Shown in pieces: positions 34,371 to 40,063 of a DNA stretch of 40,063 nucleotides (position 1 is its first letter; each line of letters starts with the position of its first letter). The position numbers and the translations under genes are program-made. The notes under the pieces are model-generated. The model worked only from the letters and a program-made list of their open reading frames with translations, searched no databases and was not told the DNA's origin. The stretch comes from Acetobacterium wieringae (GTDB lineage: Bacteria > Bacillota > Clostridia > Eubacteriales > Eubacteriaceae): assembly GCF_001766835.1 (NCBI RefSeq), contig NZ_LKEU01000021.1, forward strand, positions 1 to 40,063, given 5' to 3'.

Positions 34371-34374
34371 GGAT

Positions 34375-34429
34375 AAAATGACTTTTATGCTCAAAACCAA
34401 TCAAACGCTGAGGATAGAAGTCATTTTTT
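34375..34429 (+). terminator. Rho-independent terminator after selO
   Basis: AAAATGACTT pairs with AAGTCATTTT (10 bp), then TAT/ATA and CTCA/TGAG continue the stem with two single mismatches. A T run follows on the plus strand. It separates selO from the ABC operon. Confidence 0.7.
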
Positions 34430-34514
34430 AATTGACAGGAAACAGGTTTTTTTGTATGGGTGAAAGAGTTGATTGTTTTCCAGAACACAAATTGTTAAAA
34501 ATTAGAAAAGGTAC

Positions 34515-34543
34515 TTGACATAGTTAGCAAGAAAATGTAAAAT
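34515..34543 (+). promoter_or_regulatory. sigma70 promoter of the ABC transporter operon
   Basis: TTGACA at 34515-34520, a 17-bp spacer and TAAAAT at 34538-34543. The -35 is perfect and the -10 has one mismatch. Confidence 0.8.
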
Positions 34544-34549
34544 CTCCTT

Positions 34550-34599
34550 ACCGACCGAGGGTCGATGATTTTTTACCCGCATATCGACCTGTGGTCGGT
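34550..34599. promoter_or_regulatory. Two TetR-type operators downstream of the promoter
   Basis: Site 1 (34550-34566) is ACCGACC-GAG-GGTCGAT; site 2 (34583-34599) is ATCGACC-TGT-GGTCGGT. Each is an inverted repeat about three bases, and the two are mirror images, so the whole block is also a large palindrome with 10-bp outer arms (CTTACCGACC / GGTCGGTAAG). Centres are 33 bp apart, three helical turns. Placement just after the -10 fits repression. No TetR gene lies in this window. Confidence 0.7.
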
Positions 34600-34627
34600 A
34601 AGTCGATAACAATTTGAAAGGTTGAAT

Positions 34628-36958
34628 ATGAAACTATTGCTGAATCTTGTCCGCAAGGACTTTAAAAGAAACCGGGTTATCACAACTGCCCTGGCCGTAT
34701 TTCTGATTCTTTCAGCTATTTTTATGGCCGGTGGATTAAGGGTTACCGGGATTATGCTGTCGTCGTTAAATGGTTTGAATAAGATGGCCGTGCCGCCAGA
34801 ATATGTCCAGATGCACAAAGGCGACTATGATGAACAGGCAGTTGCAGACTTTGTCGCCCAGCAAGATTATCTGGAGGATGCACTGGTAGTGAGGATGCTG
34901 GATGTGAATAACGCCCAGATTATCTGCAATGGCGAATCGTTGGAAAAGTGCCTGATGGACAAGGGCTTAGTTACTCAAAATGAAAACTTTGACTATCTGC
35001 TTGATCAAAATAATCAGATTGCCATTGTAAAAGACGGTGAAATCGGCGTACCGGTTTACTATGCTGAGGATTTAAATATAAATGTAGGCGATACCATTGT
35101 GCTGCAAAACGGAGCGTATCAAAAAAAATTTAAGGTCGCTACAATTATCCGTGATTCGACGATGAATTCATCGCTCTCCTATTCAAAGCGATTTTTGATC
35201 AGTACCAACGATCTAAATGAAGTGGCGCTTCATATGGGTGAATGGGAATATTGTTTCGAATTTCTCTTAAAAGAAGGGGTGTCGACAACGGTGCTGGAAA
35301 ATGCCTACCTGGCGGCCGGTCTGCCGTCTAACGGTGTGGCCGTTACCGCAGCGATTTTTAATATGATCAATGCGTTTTCTTATGGGTTGGTGGCACTGGT
35401 GATTCTGGTGATCAGTCTTTTGTTGATCACCATGTCGGTCTTATGTCTCTCTTATATTATCCGGGCGACCCTGGCTGAAGAAAATCATGCGATTGGAGAA
35501 ATGAAGGCCATTGGAATTCCCGCAAAAGATATAATAAAACTCTACCAAATCAAATATACCATCATGGTTGTGGGTGCAGGGATGATCGGTTATTTGGCGG
35601 CGATTCCTTTTGGCGATTTTTTTTCGGCAACGGTCATTCGCTATTGCGGTGATGGCAGCAGTCAATGGATGCAATGGATCACTCCATTGGTGGGCATCGT
35701 TTTGCTCAGCCTTTTTGTTATCTATCGGTGCCATCGGATTATCCAGAAGCATTTGAAGCGGACCGTGATGGAATTAATTCGGGGTGAAGAGAATACGAAA
35801 CAAGAAGGTCATTATAGGCTTCCGGCCAAGGCGTTAAAGGCCTATAATCTATCAATGGCTTTGGGGGAACTCAAATGCAAATGGAAAGAGAATGTGGTAA
35901 TATTCTTGATATTTGTCTTTTCCTCCTTCCTGATTCTGCTTCCCATGAATATGAACAACACCATTAATAACCCGGTCTTTCTGACCTATATGGGCATTGG
36001 CAAAAGCGATGTCCGCATTGACATACAATACAGCAACAATTTAGAGCAACAAAAAGAGGAGGCGATAGCTTATTTGGAAAATGACCCAGATATTGAACGC
36101 TATACAGTCTACCAGAATGGTTATGTACAGTCCCAAAATGTCGAGGGTGAATGGGAATATGTACGGGTGCAGAACGGCGATAATGGGGTTTTTCCATTAG
36201 AATACCTGGAAGGGAAGGCCCCCACAGAAAAAAATGATCTGGCCCTCTCATATCTGAATGCGGTTGATCTGGGTAAAAAAGTCGGCGACGCGATAACAAT
36301 AATTTATCAGGGGAAAGAGCACGTCTATAACGTTTGTGGTATTTATCAAGACATTACCTATGGCGGAAAAACCGCCAAAGCCGCCATCGACTTTGATCGT
36401 AAGGATATTGAAGGATATATGATCTATCTGGATCTTCGGGAGGGCATTGATATTGATAATCACGTTACAAAAATGCGAACGGTGTTACCTAACAGTAAGA
36501 TTACCCCATGCGATGCGTTTGTTTTCCAGACCCTCAGCAGCGTTATTGCAAATATGAACCAGGTACAAGGGGTTGCGGCGGTGATTTCCTTAATGCTGAC
36601 TATTTTGATTACGGTTATGTTTCTTCAGCTGATGATGGCCAGAGAACACAGCGCCATTGCCCTTAAAAAAGCGATCGGGTTTTCCACCCGGGATATTCAA
36701 ATCCAGTTGGGAATCCGGCTTCTGGTAATTCAGGTGCTTGCGATTATCGCCGGAACGCTGTTGGCCAATACCCTTGGGGAAGTTATTTTTGCAGGTATGC
36801 TTGCGACGGTCGGGGTTACTAAAATAAAATTGCTGATAGCGCCACTCTGGGCTTATCTGCTTTGCCCAGCCGTGCAATTAGGGGTCGTGGTTATGACGGT
36901 AATCATTGGAACCAATACAGTTGGAAGCTATCACATCAGAGATCAAATAATGGAATAA
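34628..36958 (+). CDS. FtsX-type ABC transporter permease
   Basis: A 776-residue membrane protein with the MacB/FtsX layout: TM1 near residue 20 (VITTALAVFLILSAIFMAGG), a large external domain, three TM segments (about 235-370, with ATLAEENHAIGEMKAIGIPA between them), then a second half starting with a TM near 425, another external domain and three final TM segments around MMAREHSAIALKKAIGFSTR. ATG 34628 has GAAAGG 7 bp upstream. It pairs with the ATPase gene 10 bp downstream. Such TetR-controlled pairs usually confer resistance to peptides or lipid-targeting compounds; the substrate here is unknown. Confidence 0.88.
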   Translation: MKLLLNLVRKDFKRNRVITTALAVFLILSAIFMAGGLRVTGIMLSSLNGLNKMAVPPEYVQMHKGDYDEQAVADFVAQQDYLEDALVVRMLDVNNAQIICNGESLEKCLMDKGLVTQNENFDYLLDQNNQIAIVKDGEIGVPVYYAEDLNINVGDTIVLQNGAYQKKFKVATIIRDSTMNSSLSYSKRFLISTNDLNEVALHMGEWEYCFEFLLKEGVSTTVLENAYLAAGLPSNGVAVTAAIFNMINAFSYGLVALVILVISLLLITMSVLCLSYIIRATLAEENHAIGEMKAIGIPAKDIIKLYQIKYTIMVVGAGMIGYLAAIPFGDFFSATVIRYCGDGSSQWMQWITPLVGIVLLSLFVIYRCHRIIQKHLKRTVMELIRGEENTKQEGHYRLPAKALKAYNLSMALGELKCKWKENVVIFLIFVFSSFLILLPMNMNNTINNPVFLTYMGIGKSDVRIDIQYSNNLEQQKEEAIAYLENDPDIERYTVYQNGYVQSQNVEGEWEYVRVQNGDNGVFPLEYLEGKAPTEKNDLALSYLNAVDLGKKVGDAITIIYQGKEHVYNVCGIYQDITYGGKTAKAAIDFDRKDIEGYMIYLDLREGIDIDNHVTKMRTVLPNSKITPCDAFVFQTLSSVIANMNQVQGVAAVISLMLTILITVMFLQLMMAREHSAIALKKAIGFSTRDIQIQLGIRLLVIQVLAIIAGTLLANTLGEVIFAGMLATVGVTKIKLLIAPLWAYLLCPAVQLGVVVMTVIIGTNTVGSYHIRDQIME

Positions 36959-36968
36959 GGAGCCAATA

Positions 36969-37709
36969 ATGATAAAAATTGAAGGCATCAGTAAGTCCTT
37001 TAAGGACACAAACGTATTGAATGACATCTCGTTTGGAATTGAAAAAGGAGATTTTACAGCCGTGATGGGGCCATCCGGTTCGGGAAAGTCAACACTTTTA
37101 TACAGCGTCAGCGGAATGGACAAGATCAGTGCCGGTCAGGTAATCTTTGAGGGGATCAATATCAGTGCGTTATCAGAAGAGGAACTGGCCAGCTTCAGAC
37201 TGACTAAGATGGGCTTTGTTTTTCAGAATGCTCAAATGCTAAAAAATCTGACGATTTATGACAATATTATCCTGCCGGGACTGGTAGCAAAAAAAGAGTT
37301 GCCAGAGAAAATCAGAAAATTGGCCTCGGAACTGATGAGGCGGATGGCGATTAGCGGAATTGAGAATCGTGATATTAAGGAAGTGTCTGGTGGGCAGCTA
37401 CAGCGTGCGTCGATTTGCCGGGCGATGATTAACAATCCCGAGATTCTCTTTTTGGATGAACCGACCGGGGCCCTGAATTCGGAGGCGACAGACCAAGTTT
37501 TGGAAATACTAGAAGAACTGAACAATGAGGGCATGACCATCATGATCGTTACCCACGACCCCAGAGTCGCAGCAAAAGCCAAAAGAGTCCTTTACATCCG
37601 GGATGGACAGATTGCGGCCAGTAAGGAACTTAGAAAAGGTGGCGATTCGGTCTTAGAACTGGATAATTGGCTTAAAGGGCTACAATTTAATAATTCTCAG
37701 ACAAGCTAA
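36969..37709 (+). CDS. ABC transporter ATP-binding protein (MacB/LolD type)
   Basis: A 246-residue ATPase. Walker A GPSGSGKS (34-41), Q-loop VFQNAQML, signature VSGGQLQRASIC, Walker B ILFLDEPTGALNS and H-loop VTHDPRVA are all present. It is the partner of the FtsX-type permease upstream; AAGGAG lies 7 bp before the ATG. Both genes share the promoter at 34515. Confidence 0.93.
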   Translation: MIKIEGISKSFKDTNVLNDISFGIEKGDFTAVMGPSGSGKSTLLYSVSGMDKISAGQVIFEGINISALSEEELASFRLTKMGFVFQNAQMLKNLTIYDNIILPGLVAKKELPEKIRKLASELMRRMAISGIENRDIKEVSGGQLQRASICRAMINNPEILFLDEPTGALNSEATDQVLEILEELNNEGMTIMIVTHDPRVAAKAKRVLYIRDGQIAASKELRKGGDSVLELDNWLKGLQFNNSQTS

Positions 37710-37730
37710 ATGGGCGCATTTTGAGATGAA

Positions 37731-37772
37731 AAAAGACCTTGCTAGGATAAAACCATTCGGGCAAGGTCTTTT
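37731..37772. terminator. Bidirectional terminator
   Basis: A perfect 12-bp stem AAAAGACCTTGC / GCAAGGTCTTTT around an 18-base loop, between the convergent ABC operon and rsgA. Confidence 0.85.
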
Positions 37773-37782
37773 AATGAAACGA

Positions 37783-38838
37783 CTATTTTTTATTGTTTCG
37801 GTTTAAACGGGCGATCTGATAAAATTTTTCCTTCTTCTTTTTTAAGAAGGCCGCTTTGTTTTCGAAATAGTCGTTTTCGCCAGTCAGTTTCTGGTAGGCC
37901 TGCCAGCGTTGGGCAGATAACTGTCCGGTTTTAATGGCAGTTGCGATTCCGCAACCGGGCTCGTTTGTGTGCGTACAGTTGCGAAAACGGCAAGAAGCGA
38001 GGTGGGCTTCCACGTCACGAAACGTTCGATCAAAGCCGGTGTTAACATCAAGCATACCAATTTCACGCATGCCCGGGGTATCAATCAGCATGCCACCATC
38101 GGCTAAACGGATCAATTCTCGTCTTGTGGTGGTATGACGGCCCTTGTCATCACTTCGGATCATCTGGGTATCAAAGAGCTGGGCGCCACTTAGCCAATTG
38201 ATCAGGGTTGATTTGCCAACTCCAGATGAGCCGAGCAGAGCGACGGTCTGACCTACTGACAAATAGGCCATGAGATCCCAAAAGCCTTCATTTTGCAGGG
38301 TTGAAATACCGAGGATATCAACGCCGATGGCGATTGCTGCCGCCGCCCGGCATTTGGCCAGCAGATCCTCAGTCAAGTCGATTTTGGTAAGCACGACTAC
38401 CGGGGTTGCGCCGCTTTCCCAGACCAGACTTAAATAGCGCTCCAGTCGACGCAGATTAAAATCGTTATTGACGGACATGCAGATAAAGACCGAATCAATA
38501 TTAGCGGCGATCACCTGTGCCTGACTGGATGATCCGGCTGCTTTGCGGATAAAGACGCTTTTGCGGGTCAGCAGATAGTGAATAATGCCATTGCCCTGGT
38601 CTCCGGAGGGACGATCAAGCATCACAAAATCACCGACAGCCGGAAAATTGGCGGTCTCAATCGTTTCGTAGCGCATCCGCCCCGACAATTCGGCGAAAAA
38701 TTCGCTCTGTTCGGAAATAACCCGGTAGATTCCCTTGGACTGGGACAGAATGCGAGCGACAAAAAGTTCCGGATAGTGCGTGGCTTCCAAACCCAATGAT
38801 GGGCTCAAACCGTAGGTGCTCAGATCAATCCTGCTCAT
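37783..38838 (-). CDS. rsgA: RsgA ribosome small-subunit-dependent GTPase
   Basis: A circularly permuted GTPase with an N-terminal OB fold (RILSQSKGIYRVI, GDFVMLDRP). The G motifs come in permuted order: G4 VVVLTKIDL, G1 LLGSSGVGKSTLINW, G3 LIDTPGMREIG. The C-terminal zinc finger is CRFRNCTHTNEPGC. It helps the late maturation of the 30S subunit. ATG 38838 was chosen; an in-frame GTG is 9 bp upstream. It overlaps the end of the RNHCP gene by 14 bp and has only a weak ribosome site, so it is probably translationally coupled to it. Confidence 0.93.
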   Translation of the reverse strand: MSRIDLSTYGLSPSLGLEATHYPELFVARILSQSKGIYRVISEQSEFFAELSGRMRYETIETANFPAVGDFVMLDRPSGDQGNGIIHYLLTRKSVFIRKAAGSSSQAQVIAANIDSVFICMSVNNDFNLRRLERYLSLVWESGATPVVVLTKIDLTEDLLAKCRAAAAIAIGVDILGISTLQNEGFWDLMAYLSVGQTVALLGSSGVGKSTLINWLSGAQLFDTQMIRSDDKGRHTTTRRELIRLADGGMLIDTPGMREIGMLDVNTGFDRTFRDVEAHLASCRFRNCTHTNEPGCGIATAIKTGQLSAQRWQAYQKLTGENDYFENKAAFLKKKKEKFYQIARLNRNNKK

Positions 38839-39241
38839 TGTTGTCACCAGTGGTATCGTTTAGAACCTGGGTCATTTTTTCCAGCGGGAAGGGGGGATTG
38901 GCCAAAGGGGCGACGGCGATGGACATCAGCATGATGGGGTTGTCATCGGCGGCAATCCGATTGGAGCTAAGGTGGCCACAGCGGCGACAGCGATGAATAA
39001 TCGCCCATTCCTGATTCTTGCGAATCCAGACGCCAATCGGTTCCATCAGACCACTGCAATTGGCAGAGCGGTCGCCAGGTAAAACATCAACGTGAAGACT
39101 GAATAGGCAATGGGGACAATGATTACGGTGTTTGGTTCCGGCACCGGTAAAGGAGACGACATGGCCACAATTTTGGCAGAAGAAACTCTCCTGACAGGGT
39201 TGATGCTGATAAAGATTTTTTTCTCTATTTGAATATTTCAT
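38825..39241 (-). CDS. RNHCP-domain zinc-ribbon protein
   Basis: A 138-residue protein with a zinc ribbon FFCQNCGHVV, the name-giving RNHCPHCLFSLHVD block, GDRSANCSGLMEPI and a second ribbon HRCRRCGHLSSNR. ATG 39241 has AGGAGG 7 bp upstream; the longer frame to 39325 lacks support. The family is often found next to rsgA in Firmicutes, as here, so a role with ribosome assembly is a fair inference, not shown. Confidence 0.82.
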   Translation of the reverse strand: MKYSNREKNLYQHQPCQESFFCQNCGHVVSFTGAGTKHRNHCPHCLFSLHVDVLPGDRSANCSGLMEPIGVWIRKNQEWAIIHRCRRCGHLSSNRIAADDNPIMLMSIAVAPLANPPFPLEKMTQVLNDTTGDNNEQD

Positions 39242-39634
39242 TATTTTTCCTCCTGAAAGTATGTTGGATACGATGCGGGAGGTTTTGCAGAGATTAGATT
39301 TTGCAAACCTCCCGGTCTGCCACACTCTCTGCTTTATTTTGTTTTAACATAAAGACTCCTTTCAATCTGACGATCAATGCAAATAAGACAGGATGATAAA
39401 CGGAGTATTTGTCAGAGTGACTGCCCAAGAAAGGCGCTGATCAAATGCTGTTTATCTTATTGATTGCACAGCTTTATTCTAATGCTTTCAACTGTTATTT
39501 TCAAGTTTTTTCTGGAATCTGGTTGGATCTGCTGAATAAAGAACGCTGCTGTTCTAATGGAGTGTTATCATAAAAGTGCAGTCCCAAATTGCAAGGAAAT
39601 GAGGTAAAATAGAAATAAAAAGGACTGACTAATA
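39242..39634. other. 393-bp gap before the IS3 element
   Basis: Contains the leader of the RNHCP/rsgA pair and, somewhere in the last 100 bases, the left end of the IS3 element. I cannot fix that end without its right partner outside the window. No gene seen. Confidence 0.4.
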
Positions 39635-39922
39635 ATGAAAAAAATATATAGTGCCGAAGAACGCTATGAAGCGTTGAAACTGGCAAATGAGATTGGCAAC
39701 AAAGCGGCAGCAGAGCGATTAGGTATAAAAATCGATACATTATACACATGGATCAGCAAAGCTAAAAATGGAAAGGTTGGTTTTTGTGATGATCCTGGGA
39801 ATACCCCACTAGCAGATCCCAATCGTTTAAAGCAGCTCGAAAAAGAGCTACGGGAAGCTAAAGAAGAGATTGAGATTCTTCAGGATGCGCTTGGTTTTTT
39901 TGTCAAGCGCCGAAAGAAATAG
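39635..39922 (+). CDS. IS3-family transposase OrfA
   Basis: A 95-residue OrfA with an N-terminal helix-turn-helix (MKKIYSAEERYEALKLANEI, AAAERLGIKIDTLYTWISKA) and a leucine-zipper-type coil (LKQLEKELREAKEEIEILQD). AAGGACTGAC lies before the ATG, a weak site. The seven-T run at 39895-39901 near the end would allow the -1 frameshift that makes the OrfAB fusion in IS3 elements. Confidence 0.88.
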   Translation: MKKIYSAEERYEALKLANEIGNKAAAERLGIKIDTLYTWISKAKNGKVGFCDDPGNTPLADPNRLKQLEKELREAKEEIEILQDALGFFVKRRKK

Positions 39923-39936
39923 CGAAACAGCAGCGT

Positions 39937-40063
39937 ATGTCATATATTACCGACCGCCGGGACCGTTGGCCGGTTGCCCTGCTCTGTCGTACGCTTGGTG
40001 TCAGCGAATCGGGTTACTATAAATTTCTGCGTTCAAAAAGCAAACCGGATAAGCACGCAAATC
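39937..40063 (+). CDS. IS3-family transposase OrfB, start only
   Basis: In the -1 frame relative to OrfA the sequence is open from before 39895 to the window end. From ATG 39937 it reads MSYITDRRDRWPVALLCRTL, then GVSESGYYKFLRSK, the N-terminal HTH_21-type region of IS3 OrfB. The DDE core lies beyond the window, so the gene is partial. Confidence 0.82.
   Translation, partial: MSYITDRRDRWPVALLCRTLGVSESGYYKFLRSKSKPDKHAN

Noticed and set aside
34550..34599. Large palindrome as a terminator
   Set aside because: It lies between promoter and start, has no T run after the stem and resolves into two operator-like sites.

Overview
The window looks like an accessory region of a Clostridia chromosome, most like the Eubacteriaceae (Acetobacterium-type). 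This is an inference from gene content (two small QueG-like iron-sulfur reductases, Rrf2 regulator, HD-GYP protein, large chemoreceptor, RNHCP/RsgA pair), moderate GC and AGGAGG-type ribosome sites. No tRNA, rRNA, CRISPR array or replication origin was seen.

Layout. 1-3765: an IS110 transposase remnant followed by a two-gene AAA-ATPase/subtilase operon that matches the IetAS anti-phage and plasmid-stability system, with a near-consensus promoter between copies of an 8-bp repeat. 3766-7735: scrapyard with a gene tail, a 149-bp MITE, an unrecognised open frame, a SpoT-like HD hydrolase, an intact IS1182-family element and a GNAT. 7735-11803: a complete IS66 element that has split a uracil-DNA glycosylase-family gene into two pieces that rejoin in frame, then a headless alpha/beta hydrolase. 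11813-14083: sensor HD-GYP protein. 14084-23700: small stand-alone genes (DUF7000, Imm5-like immunity protein, flavodoxin, TIGR04076, PhzF, three-regulator neighbourhood AraC / Rrf2 / broken LysR, methyltransferase, GNATs, QueG-like reductase), with several decayed pieces including a second IS110 remnant. 23943-29280: serine hydrolase, ketopantoate reductase, a small conserved protein, EamA exporter, a second QueG-like reductase and an ABC-type ATPase. 29443-39325: chemoreceptor, SelO, an FtsX-type ABC transporter operon behind a two-site TetR-type operator, RsgA and an RNHCP protein. 39635-end: start of an IS3-family element cut by the window edge.

The most unusual structure is a dispersed family of about ten short palindromic repeats (about 27 bp, ends ATGACA / TGTCAT). 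At least two copies continue into a sigma70-like promoter whose -35 is the right arm of the palindrome. Two different mobile elements, the IS1182-family IS and the MITE, are inserted at exactly the same position of two copies, each with a 9-bp target duplication. Many copies lie just after a stop codon or just before a small accessory gene, and some mark the break points of truncated genes, so the repeats seem to take part in the assembly of this region.

All assignments come from reading the sequence and known motifs; no database search was possible.
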